DNA from: Microvirga terrae
Lineage (GTDB): Bacteria > Pseudomonadota > Alphaproteobacteria > Rhizobiales > Beijerinckiaceae
NCBI RefSeq assembly: GCF_013307435.2
Contig: NZ_CP102845.1
Location: forward strand, 992,001-1,056,000
Direction: 5' to 3'
Length of the DNA: 64,000 nucleotides
A model generated the notes under the pieces. It ran no database searches. It saw only the letters and a program-made list of their open reading frames with translations, and had not been told where the DNA came from. Numbering within the stretch: position 1 is the stretch's first letter; the number at the start of each line of letters is the position of its first letter. Position numbers and translations under genes: made by a program. This document shows positions 42,798 to 52,299 of this stretch, in pieces.

Positions 42798-43474
42798 ATG
42801 CAATCGGATCACCTGAGCTTTCGGGACAGGGCGGACGCAGGGCGCCAGCTTGCTCAGCGTCTGATGGCCAATGTGGTGCAGAACCCGGTCGTGCTGGCGT
42901 TGCCGCGCGGCGGCGTGCCGGTGGCCTTCAAGGTCGCCAAAGCCTTGCGGGCGCCACTCGACCTCATCGTCGTGCTCAAGATGGGGCGCCTGGCCAAGCC
43001 GAGTTCGGCCTGGGTGCGGTCGTGGACGGAGCCCATCCGCAGGTCATACTGAATGATGAGCTTCTTGGGCATTTCAATGTGCCACGCGGCTACATCGAGG
43101 AAGAAACTCAGCGGCAGCTTAAGGAGATCAGGCGCCGGCGCGAGCACAATCTGGCGGGCCGGCAGCCCGTCGCCGTGGAGGGGCGTGTCGCCATCGTGGT
43201 GGATGACGGCATCGCCACCGGCGGCACCGTGCGGGCGGCGCTGAAGGGCGTGTCCAAGGCCCAGCCTGCCCGGCTGATCCTCGCGGTTCCGGTCGCGCCC
43301 GCGGACACCATGGAGCGGCTCCGAACAGAAGCGGACGAGGTGATCTGCCTGACGACGCCGGAACCGTTCTACGCCGTCGGCGAGCACTATGAAGATTTTC
43401 GCCAGACCTCGGATCGGGAGGTGACCACGCTTCTGGACGAGGCCCAGCGTTGGAACAGGCAGAATGGCCCATGA
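42798..43474 (+). pseudogene. Phosphoribosyltransferase family protein, frameshifted
   Basis: Two frames together give one PRTase-like protein of about 225 residues. The first frame (from ATG 42798) has LSFRDRADAGRQLAQRL and LALPRGGVPVAFKVAK, then runs LIVVLKMG into nonsense. The +1 frame continues APGQAEFGLGAVVDG and holds the PRPP loop VAIVVDDGIATGGTVRAAL. The switch falls in the G-run at 42983-42986, where one extra G would restore the reading frame. This is either a real inactivating deletion or a sequencing error in a homopolymer. Confidence 0.85.
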
Positions 43475-43585
43475 ATGTCACCGATCTTGGTAACCTGCCA
43501 TTGTTGAGCTCCAGGAAATCCGCCGGGTCGTAGGTCAGCTGGGAGGCCGTACCGCGGAGGGCCAATATGGCAGGGCCTCCGGTTC

Positions 43586-43798
43586 TCAGGGTTGGTGATC
43601 ATAGGCATTGAGCAGTCGGGTGAAACACTGAAGGTTGAATGCGCGGAGTTGCCGGCCCACAAGTGAGATGAAATGTGGACGGCTTTCAAGTTCAAACCTG
43701 TCGAGGAGACCGAAGATTTGTGCCCACTCAATATGTCGATGCTCGCGAGCAATCCAGGCTGCGTACTTCCAAATTCGCTGTGTGGTCGCGTCGTCCAT
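43586..43798 (-). CDS. Small hypothetical protein, 70 residues
   Basis: ORF from ATG 43798 rich in aromatic residues (RIWKYAAWIAREHRHIEWAQ; LLDRFELESRPHFISLVGRQ). The composition looks coding and probably helical. Ribosome site is weak. It lies alone between the frameshifted PRTase and the GH2 gene, 115 bp upstream of neither in a clear operon. No family recognised. Confidence 0.4.
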   Translation of the reverse strand: MDDATTQRIWKYAAWIAREHRHIEWAQIFGLLDRFELESRPHFISLVGRQLRAFNLQCFTRLLNAYDHQP

Positions 43799-43913
43799 TC
43801 ACTGGTGGCGCTCCGTGCGGTCTGAAGATCCCGCAGCGTTGCAGAAACCACGGCGCTGCGACAAGAGCTCTCTCGACATTCGGCATTGAGGCAGTCCTGC
43901 TGGCGAGAGATGC

Positions 43914-45788
43914 CTATTCCTGCCCACGCTCACGCCGCCGCCGTTCCACCTCCTGTTTGATCAGCACGTCCAGGATCTCGCTTGGCACCGCCTTTGAGGG
44001 ACGGCTGTTGATGGCGCGTACGCGCTCGATGTCGAACTTCGGCTCGCGGTTCACGGTCAGGAGCCCGTTGGTCTCCTGGGCGGTGTCGGTGAGCTGGGTG
44101 TAGCAGAACCCGGCCAATGCGGTGGAGGCAAGCAGCGCGTCAACGAGCTCCTCATAGCGGACGAGCAACTCGTCGGCGCTGGAAAACTGGCCATAGCCGA
44201 ACCAGTCCTCGGTCGCTTGGGGCACGAACCCCAATCCCCCGAACTCGCTGATCACAATCGGCTCGTTCTCGATCTTGGCTCCTTCGCCCAGCAGCGGATG
44301 GTGGTGCGGGCGCACCTCGCGGAACGTACGCGCGATGGTCTCCCGGTCAGCATACCGCTCGCGCAGCATCGCGCCGGTGGGCGCATAGTCATGCACGCCG
44401 AAGATGTCGCCCACGGCGTGCTGCCAGCCGTCATTGCCGATCACCGGACGGGTCGGGTCGAGCGCCTTGGTGAGATGGTAAAGCGACCGCACGAAATGCC
44501 GCTGCTGGGCCGAACGGTCGAGGTCCGGCACCCCCCAGCTCTCGTTCAGGGGCACCCAGGTGATGATGGCGGGATGATTGTAGTCGCGGCGGATCGCTTC
44601 CTGCCATTCGCGCGTGAGCATCTCGGCCGCACGGTCCGAGTAAACATAGGCATTGGCGGCCTCGCTCCAGACGAGCATGCCGAGCCGGTCGCACCAGTAG
44701 AGAAAGCGCGGATCCTCGATCTTCTGATGGATCCGGATGCCGTTGAAGCCGAGTTGTTGGGCCAGGTCCACCTCGCGCCTGAGCGCTTCGCCATCCGGGG
44801 CAGCCAGAAGCGAATCCGGCCAGTAGTTCTGCGCCAGGACGAGCCGCAGGAAGATGGGAATGCCATTGATGATGAAGCGCCCGTCACGAGCCTCGATCCG
44901 GCGCAGCCCGAAGTAGCTTTCGACCCGGTCGACGACGGCGCCACTCCCATCGATGAGTTCGATGGTCGCCTCGACGAGGTTGGGATGCTCGGGAGCCCAC
45001 AGCAGCGTGCGGCGCCGGCGCACCGCCGCGTCGTTGATGTCCAGAAGCAGGTCGCGCCGGACCTCGCGGCCCGTGAGGAGACAGGTATCATCGACGAGGG
45101 TGCGCAACGGCCGGTCGCCTCTCAACTGCACGCGCACGCGCCAGTCATCGGGCGGCGTCTGGTCCAACCTGATGACCAGGCCGACACCGAAGCGGTCGAC
45201 ATCGGGTGTCCAGCGCAGCTCGGCAATCGCCACCGCTGGAACCGGCTCCAGCCAGACTGGCTGCCAGATGCCGGTGGTCCGGTGATACCAGATGTAGCCG
45301 GGCTCCTTCTCCCAGTACTGCTTGCCGCGCGGCTGCTGCAGGTCCCGGGGCTCGTCCTCGGCACGCACAACGATCACTTGGGCCTCGCCGGGGATGAGCA
45401 GGGGAGTGATATCGGCTGAGAATGGTGTCTGCCCGCCGACATGCTCGACCGCCATACGGCCGTTGACCCACACGGCGGCCTTGTAGTCGACCGCACCGAA
45501 ATGAAGGAGAAACCGGTCCCGACGGTCCGCGTCCTCGATCCGGATCTCACGCCGATACCAGACCACCGGGTGAAAGCCTGTGTCATGTACTCCGGACAGC
45601 TTGCTCTCGGGCGGAAAGGGCACCACGATTTCGCGGTCGAAGGGCTCCGCCCGCTCAAACCAGCGCTCGGTGTTACCTTTATCCTCATCATCAAGGGCAA
45701 ACCCCCAGGGGCCGCACAGGTCGATCCAGCGCTCCCGGCGCAGCTGCGGGCGTGGATGGAGGTCGGGCTGGGAGATCGTATCGGTCAT
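43914..45788 (-). CDS. Glycoside hydrolase family 2 enzyme (beta-galactosidase / beta-glucuronidase-like)
   Basis: A 624-residue enzyme with the GH2 layout: an N-terminal jelly-roll sugar-binding domain (RERWIDLCGPWGFALDDEDK; VWVNGRMAVEHVGGQTPF), an immunoglobulin-like domain, and a TIM barrel. The acid/base glutamate lies in WVPLNESWGVPDLD and the nucleophile in VISEFGGLGF. No signal peptide is visible, so it probably acts in the cytoplasm. It is divergent from two GH1-like genes, forming a glycosidase cluster. The specific glycoside is not evident. Confidence 0.9.
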   Translation of the reverse strand: MTDTISQPDLHPRPQLRRERWIDLCGPWGFALDDEDKGNTERWFERAEPFDREIVVPFPPESKLSGVHDTGFHPVVWYRREIRIEDADRRDRFLLHFGAVDYKAAVWVNGRMAVEHVGGQTPFSADITPLLIPGEAQVIVVRAEDEPRDLQQPRGKQYWEKEPGYIWYHRTTGIWQPVWLEPVPAVAIAELRWTPDVDRFGVGLVIRLDQTPPDDWRVRVQLRGDRPLRTLVDDTCLLTGREVRRDLLLDINDAAVRRRRTLLWAPEHPNLVEATIELIDGSGAVVDRVESYFGLRRIEARDGRFIINGIPIFLRLVLAQNYWPDSLLAAPDGEALRREVDLAQQLGFNGIRIHQKIEDPRFLYWCDRLGMLVWSEAANAYVYSDRAAEMLTREWQEAIRRDYNHPAIITWVPLNESWGVPDLDRSAQQRHFVRSLYHLTKALDPTRPVIGNDGWQHAVGDIFGVHDYAPTGAMLRERYADRETIARTFREVRPHHHPLLGEGAKIENEPIVISEFGGLGFVPQATEDWFGYGQFSSADELLVRYEELVDALLASTALAGFCYTQLTDTAQETNGLLTVNREPKFDIERVRAINSRPSKAVPSEILDVLIKQEVERRRRERGQE

Positions 45789-46256
45789 GTCCTGTCCACT
45801 TCGTGGTCGTCACGTCGGCTCAGTACCGGCCTCGGAGATAGCGAAGGCCAGCCGGTGGGGTGACCAGGGTCAGAGGCGTTTGCTCCGGCTGTCCCTGCGG
45901 ATTGGCTCCGCCACGAGATGCGCGGTTTTCCTGTGGGGGTGGCACCTTCTCATGCCCATGGACTAGCTGTTCACTATCCGGCCTGGATGACACCCTCTTT
46001 GGGCCGGCGTGGTGCTGACGGTTAAGGGGATCAGTCCGGGTCGGCATGGCCGCGCTCCCCCCCGGCAGAAAGCCGGATCACTCACTCGCCCCCGACCAAC
46101 GCACGAGAGCAGGGGAGGTTCTCAAGCAGCGGATCAGATGCAACTTTCTTAGCTGTGAGCAGTTTCCTACCTTGGACCACATGACGGCCGAGGTTCATCC
46201 GCGGCCCCACCGCTGTGCAGCAGTGGCAGCACTGACGCTCAAGGGACGGCCTCGGC
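45789..46256. other. Divergent intergenic region between GH2 and GH1 genes
   Basis: About 470 bp. A 75-codon minus-strand frame (45820-46047, starting MPTRTDPLNRQHHAGPKRV) has GGGGAG 9 bp before its ATG and could be a small gene upstream of GH2, but the protein is low-complexity and unrecognised. Regulators for the two glycosidase units would be expected to bind here; no clear palindrome was found. Confidence 0.4.
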
Positions 46257-47570
46257 ATGACCCAAGCGCTTCCGCCTCGATCCCAGCTGTCGCGCCTGTC
46301 CGCGCCCGATGCGTTCTGGTGGTCGACTGGCATTGAAGACACCTTCATCACGGCACCGCACCCGGTCACCGGACGCACCCTGGACGAGTACGAGCTGACC
46401 GGCCACTACGACCGTTGGCACGAGGACCTTGGTCTTGTGGCTGAACTGGGCGTCCCGTGCGCCCGCTATGGCGTGCCGTGGCATCATATCCAGCCTGAGC
46501 CGAACACCTGGGACTGGACCTTCCCGGATGAGACCCTGGAGCGGCTGCTTGATCTTGGGGTCGAGCCCCAGGTTGATCTCGTTCATTATGGGCTGCCGGC
46601 TTGGATCGAGAACGCGTTCCTGCATCCTGACTACCCGAAGCTCGTCGCCGAGTATGCTGGGCGTCTCGCCGAGCGGTTTCGAGGACGGATCACCTGGTAC
46701 ACGCCGCTCAATGAGCCCCGCATTACCAGCTGGTACTGCGGGCGCCTCGGCTGGTGGCCGCCGTTCCGGCGCAGCTGGCCCGGCTTCGTGGCGCTGATGC
46801 TGGCCATCGCAAAGGGCATGGTCGAGACGGTCAAGGCTCTGGAAAGCGTCGATCCCGAGATCGTGCCTTACTTTGTTGATGCCACCGACCTCTTCGATAC
46901 GGACGATCCGGCATTCGAGGACGAGGCCCGGCGCCGGCAGGAGGTCGTCTTCCTTGCTCTTGATCTCGTCTCAGGGCGGATCGACGAGCGCCATGCGCTG
47001 TGGCCATGGCTGCTGAAGAACGGAGCGCGGGAGGCCGATCTCGCCTGGTTTCTCGACAATGCCGTGGCGCTGCCGGTCATCGGCATGAACCTGTACCCGA
47101 TGTTCACGCAGAAGAAGCTGCTGCGGGATGCCGGCGGGCGCTTTCGCATCCGCATGCCCTATGCAGGCGCCGATCTCATCATCCGGCTTGGACGCCTTTA
47201 CCACGAACGCTATCGCGTGCCGCTCATGATCTCGGAGACGGCCTCAATGGGTTCTCTGCGGCGCCGACTCAACTGGCTCGACGCCTCCATCGCCGCCACG
47301 CGGCAGCTCCGCCAGGAGGGCATTCCGCTGGTGGGCTACACGTGGTGGCCGATGTTCTCCCTCGTCACCTGGGCCTACCGTCAGGGTCGCCGTCCGGTGA
47401 CGGAGCATCTGGCCGAGATGGGCTTGTGGGACATTGTCCCGGACGAGTCGGATCCCTTGCGCCGGGTGCGGACACCCGCCGTGGACATCTACCAGCAACT
47501 CGTGAGAGGCGGGATCGAGGCGGTCGGCATGCTGATGGAAGCCTCGTCCCATGCAGCCGCACTACGCTGA
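46257..47570 (+). CDS. GH1-like family glycosidase, first of a tandem pair
   Basis: A 437-residue clan GH-A hydrolase. The acid/base motif appears as TWYTPLNEPRITSWYCG and the likely nucleophile as LMISETASMGSLRRR. The WWSTGIEDTFITAPHP start and GVPWHHIQPEPNTWDW region fit beta-glucosidase-like GH1 proteins, although it is somewhat short. No signal peptide. It lies 17 bp upstream of a second related enzyme, so the two are probably co-expressed. Confidence 0.82.
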   Translation: MTQALPPRSQLSRLSAPDAFWWSTGIEDTFITAPHPVTGRTLDEYELTGHYDRWHEDLGLVAELGVPCARYGVPWHHIQPEPNTWDWTFPDETLERLLDLGVEPQVDLVHYGLPAWIENAFLHPDYPKLVAEYAGRLAERFRGRITWYTPLNEPRITSWYCGRLGWWPPFRRSWPGFVALMLAIAKGMVETVKALESVDPEIVPYFVDATDLFDTDDPAFEDEARRRQEVVFLALDLVSGRIDERHALWPWLLKNGAREADLAWFLDNAVALPVIGMNLYPMFTQKKLLRDAGGRFRIRMPYAGADLIIRLGRLYHERYRVPLMISETASMGSLRRRLNWLDASIAATRQLRQEGIPLVGYTWWPMFSLVTWAYRQGRRPVTEHLAEMGLWDIVPDESDPLRRVRTPAVDIYQQLVRGGIEAVGMLMEASSHAAALR

Positions 47571-47587
47571 GACAAGGGGAGGACGGG

Positions 47588-48808
47588 ATGTTCCGAAGCT
47601 TCTTTCTCGCTGGGTTCGAGGGCTCCACAGGTTACAACCGACACGGTCACTGGTTCGACCAAGTGGTGGCGACCGGCCACGACGGAACGGTCGATAAGGA
47701 TTACCGGGAACTCGCGAAACTCGGTCTTCACGCGGCACGCGAGACCATCCGCTGGCCCTTGGTGGACCTCGGAAAAGGGCGCTACGATTTCTCCACGGTT
47801 GAGCCGTTTGTCGAGGCGGCACGCCGCCATGGCATCGAGATCATCTGGGACCTGTTCCATTACGGCTATCCGCAGGGGCTGGATCTCTGGGGCGAGGAGT
47901 TTCCGAAGCGCTTCGCCGATTACTGTCATGCGGTCGGCCGCTACATCGCCTGGCATGGAGAGGGGACTTACGCCTTCACGCCGGTCAATGAGCCGTCATT
48001 CATGTCCTATGCGGGGGGCGAGAAGGGCCTGTTCGCGCCTCATGTGACCGGACGCGGCTGGGATCTGAAGGTCGCGCTTACGCGCGCCGCCATTGAGGGC
48101 ATCAATGCCCTATGGGCGGCCTGCCCGGCGGCACGCATCGTCAATGTGGATCCACTCTGCCGGGTGGCCTGTCCGTTCGACTGTCCCGATCTGGAGGAGG
48201 TGCGCGACTTCAACGAGCGGCTTGTGTTCCAGAGCTGGGACATGCTGTGCGGACGCCTTCTGCCGGAACTGGGTGGCAGCCGCACGCACCTGGATGTGGT
48301 GGGTATCAATTATTATTGGACCAACCAGTGGGAATGGGGCGTCTCACCCCGAGAGGATGGGGTCATCCCGCCGCTCGCCGATGACGATCCGCGCCGATGG
48401 TCCCTGAGCGCTCTCGTTCGTTCGGTGTGGGAGCGTTACGGCGGTGAGGTGATGATCACGGAGACCAGTCATATTGGTGACAGTCGTGGCCGCTGGCTGC
48501 GGGAGGTGGCGGATGAAGCGGAGATGCTTCTCCGCGACGGCGTCCCAATCCGCGGCGTGTGCCTCTACCCGATACTCGGCATGCCAGAGTGGCATGATCC
48601 GGACATCTGGACGCCGATGGGCTTGTGGGACCCCGTCTGTCACCATGATCCCTGTGGCGAGCGCCTGATCTGCGGGCCTATGCTGGAAGCCCTGCAATCC
48701 GTACGCCATGTCGACGACCTTCACCAAGTCGTTCTTGCTAGCCCCAGCATGGTTGGGCCAATGGCCACACGAAGAGGGCCCGAGAGGAGGCAGATGGCGG
48801 CCGAGTAG
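47588..48808 (+). CDS. GH1-like family glycosidase, second of a tandem pair
   Basis: A 406-residue clan GH-A hydrolase related to its neighbour. The acid/base motif is FTPVNEPSFMSYAGGEKG, and the nucleophile candidate lies in VMITETSHIGDSRGRW. The barrel start RSFFLAGFEGSTGYNRHG and WDLFHYGYPQGLDLW are visible. ATG 47588 is preceded by GGGGAGGACGG 17 bp after the previous stop. The divergence between the two suggests ancient duplication or separate recruitment. Substrate unknown. Confidence 0.82.
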   Translation: MFRSFFLAGFEGSTGYNRHGHWFDQVVATGHDGTVDKDYRELAKLGLHAARETIRWPLVDLGKGRYDFSTVEPFVEAARRHGIEIIWDLFHYGYPQGLDLWGEEFPKRFADYCHAVGRYIAWHGEGTYAFTPVNEPSFMSYAGGEKGLFAPHVTGRGWDLKVALTRAAIEGINALWAACPAARIVNVDPLCRVACPFDCPDLEEVRDFNERLVFQSWDMLCGRLLPELGGSRTHLDVVGINYYWTNQWEWGVSPREDGVIPPLADDDPRRWSLSALVRSVWERYGGEVMITETSHIGDSRGRWLREVADEAEMLLRDGVPIRGVCLYPILGMPEWHDPDIWTPMGLWDPVCHHDPCGERLICGPMLEALQSVRHVDDLHQVVLASPSMVGPMATRRGPERRQMAAE

Positions 48809-48901
48809 ATGAGTGAGGAAAGAACCAGCCAAGATCTTCAGCCTGGTTTAACCTGGTTGAAGGCCGCGGCTCATTCGGAACCCCTACAGAGTGGAGAACG
48901 T

Positions 48902-49354
48902 TCATCCGGCCCCATGCAAGCGGGCGAGCTGGATCACTTCCGTGACGTTGCCCCGCCGCAAAGCCTCGATCGGCGCTGCGCCACCGAGAGCGGGATCCCC
49001 GCTCAGCAGCCACTCAAGTCGCATCCAGGGCGAGCGGATCGGCATCGAGCGGAGCGCCTCCGACAGGCCTGTCACCATGCCGCTGATCTCAAGCTGGCAC
49101 GCCGGATAGGCGGTGCCGCCCGGCAGAGGCAGGGCAATAATCGCCTCCTCGGCGGCCAGCTCCTGCAGCGTGACGACATCGGTCCCGAGCATGCGGGCTG
49201 CCTCGGGCGCAGTGAGGGTGCCACCCGCTTTGCGGAGAAGGTCAGCCTTGATGTCTTCCGTCCTCAAGCTGATGTACCTCGCTGGCAATCGGGAGGATAT
49301 CACAAGCCGGGAGGCGTGGTGAATAGTGTAGCGGGCATGCCGCACTGAGACCAT
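48902..49354 (-). CDS. Xre/MbcA/ParS-like antitoxin-type protein without a visible toxin
   Basis: A 150-residue protein. An N-terminal helical DNA-binding-like part (GGTLTAPEAARMLGTDVVTL) is followed by a C-terminal segment WMRLEWLLSGDPALGGAAPI-EALRRG, which resembles the toxin-binding domain of Xre/MbcA/ParS antitoxins (DUF2384). The usual RES-domain toxin gene is not next to it; the flanking DNA on the 5' side is empty. It could be an orphan regulator. ATG 49354 preferred over TTG 49360. Confidence 0.55.
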   Translation of the reverse strand: MVSVRHARYTIHHASRLVISSRLPARYISLRTEDIKADLLRKAGGTLTAPEAARMLGTDVVTLQELAAEEAIIALPLPGGTAYPACQLEISGMVTGLSEALRSMPIRSPWMRLEWLLSGDPALGGAAPIEALRRGNVTEVIQLARLHGAG

Positions 49355-49360
49355 TCTCAA

Positions 49361-49781
49361 TGGATGGATCGGTCACCGTGCCGCGATAGCCATCGTGGGG
49401 ACACTGCGAACTTCAGCCCTGGTGGTGTCGGTATCTGAGCCTCCATTCGTCAGAACCGGGGCAGGTGCCCGGCCGATGAGCCAACAGACGCCAGCCGCTG
49501 TAAGGGACCCGCGTGAGCGGTCGTGCTGGCCTGCTCTTGATGACGGGCTCTCGTCCAGGAGCGAAAGGGTTGCCCGTCAGCTTTGCCAACTGACCAGACG
49601 CCAGCCCGCTTCAGCTTGGCTGGAAAGAAAAGGACCCGGCACTGCTGTCGTGCCTTGGCCGGGGGCGGCCTCGGCTTGGCGCTCGTCAAGGTTCTCCTCG
49701 CCTTCGCTTAGTCCTTTGTCAACGGCCATCTCCATGTTCGGGCCACGCGCATGCGCTCGAAAGATCTCCGATCCATCGAAA
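49361..49781. other. Gene-poor interval
   Basis: About 420 bp. A TTG-initiated 74-codon minus-strand frame (49577-49801) overlaps the end of the next gene, but its composition is not convincing. Nothing else is supported. Confidence 0.45.
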
Positions 49782-50042
49782 TTATCTTTCCATCGCGGCA
49801 ATGCCGCTGCTCAGGTAGATCACCGGCACTTTCGCCGCCTGAGCCAAGTCCCGAGCGCGTCCGCGCGCCCTGTCCAGCGTGCAGTCCATGGAACCGCTGG
49901 ACCCTTGGTAATCGGGACCCAAGCCTTTGCCGGTCACTCTGTAGAAGTAGCCAATGGCCGGCTCGCGAATGACCTCAATGAGGATAAACTTCTCCGGATC
50001 AGCGGGCCTTTCTCCTTCAGCCAGTTGCTGGAAGCGGGGCAT
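49782..50042 (-). CDS. Hypothetical protein, 86 residues
   Basis: ORF beginning MPRFQQLAEGERPADPEKFI, with a strong AGGAGG 5 bp before the ATG at 50042. It has alternating hydrophobic strands (FILIEVIREPAIGYFYRVTG) and a helix (CTLDRARGRARDLAQAAKVP), which suggests a small alpha/beta fold. No family recognised. The ribosome site and composition support a real gene. Confidence 0.6.
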   Translation of the reverse strand: MPRFQQLAEGERPADPEKFILIEVIREPAIGYFYRVTGKGLGPDYQGSSGSMDCTLDRARGRARDLAQAAKVPVIYLSSGIAAMER

Positions 50043-50571
50043 CACACCCTCCTTCTGGACTCAACAGCCGATTATCCGTCGTTTGCCGAGAGCCTGATAG
50101 CCCTGAAACACTAGGTGGACGCGAGCAGAGCTAATGGCAGCAGTTTAGTTCAGCCAGTCGTGGCCGAGTTCGTCCTCGAACCAATGCTCGATATCGGCTC
50201 GGACGGAGGTCGCACTCCGGAACTCCAGGTACTCCGGTGGCGATGATTGGACTTTGAACCACGTTGCAGACGGGGACTGTGCATTGCGTCACACCGGCGA
50301 TATTCGCAACCCTGCAATGGGATAGGCCCCGAGGGGCGTCAACGACAATAGCCAGAGGCTGAACTGCCTGTCCGAACGGACCCTATGCGAAATTGATGAT
50401 GATCCGGAAGGTCGTCTAATGGCACATCCCGGAAGTACGTCGAACTTCCGTATTCATAGGGTAAGCTGACCTTCAAAGGCCAAGCCTAACGGCTCAGTTT
50501 GACCCGGTGCAGACCTTGCCGCAGGGTGCAAGGCAATGTGATGCCCACAGCCGCCCGCCCACAAATGGCCG
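50043..50571. other. Gene-poor interval with repeat copy and a start-less small frame
   Basis: About 530 bp. It holds a 39-residue minus-strand frame (50145-50264) ending EHWFEDELGHDWLN. That frame looks coding but lacks ATG, GTG or TTG; ACG at 50264 would begin it. It also holds a 7-bp hairpin CGGAAGT/ACTTCCG (50430-50450) and dispersed repeat copy 2. Confidence 0.5.
50446..50475 (+). repeat. Dispersed repeat, copy 2
   Basis: TTCCGTATT and AGCTGACCTTCA in the same arrangement as copy 1 at 40546-40575. A further block, GTTTGACCCGGTGCAGACC (50497-50515), recurs with changes at 56587-56605. Confidence 0.5.
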
Positions 50572-51683
50572 TCACGCGTGGAGCGTCCGGATCCAGTCGT
50601 CGAAGTCCCGCCACGTGCCGGACTCGATTGGCGAGGCCGCAGGGTCGACCTCCGGGCCGCGCGACTGATGGCGGGCATCGGATGCGGATTGCCCGAACTG
50701 TTGCCTGAAGGCCCGGGCGAAATGATCGGTACGCAGAAAGCCGAAACCGGCCGCGACCTCGGAGATGCGCCGGGTGTCCGCTGGATCGATGAGGGCAGAA
50801 CGGACCCGCTCGAGGCGTCTTGCCTGGATGTAACGCTGGACCCCACCTTCCTGATCGAACAGCCGATAAAGCGTCCGCCGAGACACGCCCACCGCATGGC
50901 AGACGGCATCCACATTCAACGTGGCGGAAGCGAGACGGGACTCGATGAACCGCATCGCGCGCCGCCGCAGGAGTAGTTCAAGGCCGGGCGTGCGGCTTCC
51001 ACCCCGACGAGCGATGGCTGAAAGCAGGCCGTCAGGATTTCGCACGTCGCCCGGCTCAGCACCCGCCCATCCCCCATCGGCAGGCTGGGGAGGCGCCGCG
51101 CCAGCAGGTTCAGGTAGTCGGCCAGGAGCAGCGCATGGGGACCGGTCGGTGCACTGCCGTGGAGAGCGGTGAGATCGGGCAGCCGCTGTTCAAGCAGATC
51201 CCTGGGCACGAACAGCGCCACCAGGTCGGAATCCGGTTCATCGCTGATGAGCTCGCGGGCGAGGTCCACCACGCTGACCTGCCCCGCCGTTCCCTCGAAC
51301 TCGCCGTCCGAAGTCTGGGCCTTCCATCCCCTGGTCCGATACAGGTTGAGCACGAAGTGGTCGAGACCGTCCCGGCGCACCCGTGCCGTTGACCGGACAT
51401 ATCGCTGGTCGCCGAGATGGGCGTCGGTGACGATCATGTCGCCGAGCTGGAAGGCCTCGACACTAGCGCCGAAACCGGCTGCAACGTCGTAGCTTGGCGG
51501 TTCGACATCGTAGACGACGGCAATGCCCTCGCGCCAGGCATCGAAGTACCGGGTTGCGAACTGGGTGCTGGGGATTGTCGAAGGGTCCACGATTCCCGCC
51601 TCGATCTTGCCCGCGCGCAGATTTTGGCACGCTGGGTCAAGTCTTGGCACGGAGATGGTCTTCAGGCCAGCCGGCGTGGGCAT
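50572..51683 (-). pseudogene. AraC-family transcriptional regulator, frameshifted
   Basis: The N-terminal ligand domain is in one frame (from ATG 51683: MPTPAGLKTISVPRL ... LSRATCEILTACFQPSL, VEAARPAL). The C-terminal AraC helix-turn-helix pair is in another (LELLLRRRAMRFIESRL ... AVCHAVGVSRRTLYRLF, EVAAGFGFLRTDHFARAFRQ). The shift lies near 50976-50984 (CCTTGA on the coding strand), where one extra base would join ARPA-LELLLRRR smoothly. Full length would be about 370 residues. Either a recent inactivating deletion or a base-call error. Confidence 0.85.
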
Positions 51684-51748
51684 ACACTCGCCCCCAAGCT
51701 GCTTTCGTGTCGCGTCCGAACGCCATCACTCTTCGGTGAGGAGTGCCC

Positions 51749-52279
51749 ATGCTGATCGACCCAGACCCCGTCAGTGCCCTCAAGCGGATCGAAGCCTGGC
51801 TGGCCCGCGAGTACCCGGACCGCCTGCCGCTCTTCCGACCCGGGGCCTCCGCCGGCACGCTCCAGCGGGTCGAGGCCAAGCTCGGGGCGACGCTGCCTGG
51901 CGACATCCGGATGCTCTATGCCGCCCATGACGGCCAGCCGGAGGGAGCTCCAAGCCTCTATCTCAACCAGCGCTGGCTTCCGGTCGATGTCATGGCCGTA
52001 ACCTGGGAGGATCTCTGCCGTCGCTATGGCGCCGCCGTAACGGCGGAGTGGTCGACGGGATGGCTTCCTCTCTTCGGCAGTGTGCGGGGCGATCACTACT
52101 GCGTCGACATCCGTGTCCGTCCCTCGGGCCGCGCGGGGCCGATCATCTGGTTCCTCTATGACAACCCTGAGCGCGCGATCATCGCGCACGACATCACGCA
52201 GATGCTGGAACGGGTCGCCGATGGGGTCGAAACCGGGAGATGGCGCCTGGACGATGGCTATGACGGATTCAGCGACTGA
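51749..52279 (+). CDS. SMI1/KNR4-family protein
   Basis: A 176-residue SMI1/KNR4 (SUKH) domain protein: VEAKLGATLPGDIRMLYAAH near the N terminus, then WLPLFGSVRGDHYCVDIRV and GPIIWFLYDNPERAIIAHD. SUKH proteins include immunity proteins of contact-dependent toxin systems, but single housekeeping copies are also common and no toxin is nearby. ATG 51749 has GAGGAG 7 bp upstream. It is divergent from the AraC pseudogene. Confidence 0.87.
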   Translation: MLIDPDPVSALKRIEAWLAREYPDRLPLFRPGASAGTLQRVEAKLGATLPGDIRMLYAAHDGQPEGAPSLYLNQRWLPVDVMAVTWEDLCRRYGAAVTAEWSTGWLPLFGSVRGDHYCVDIRVRPSGRAGPIIWFLYDNPERAIIAHDITQMLERVADGVETGRWRLDDGYDGFSD

Positions 52280-52299
52280 TCATGGAAAGAAGGACGACG

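Noticed and set aside
48902..52279. Toxin-antitoxin or contact-dependent immunity locus (ParS-like protein plus SMI1/KNR4 protein)
   Set aside because: No toxin gene was found beside either protein, and they are separated by unrelated and decayed genes.
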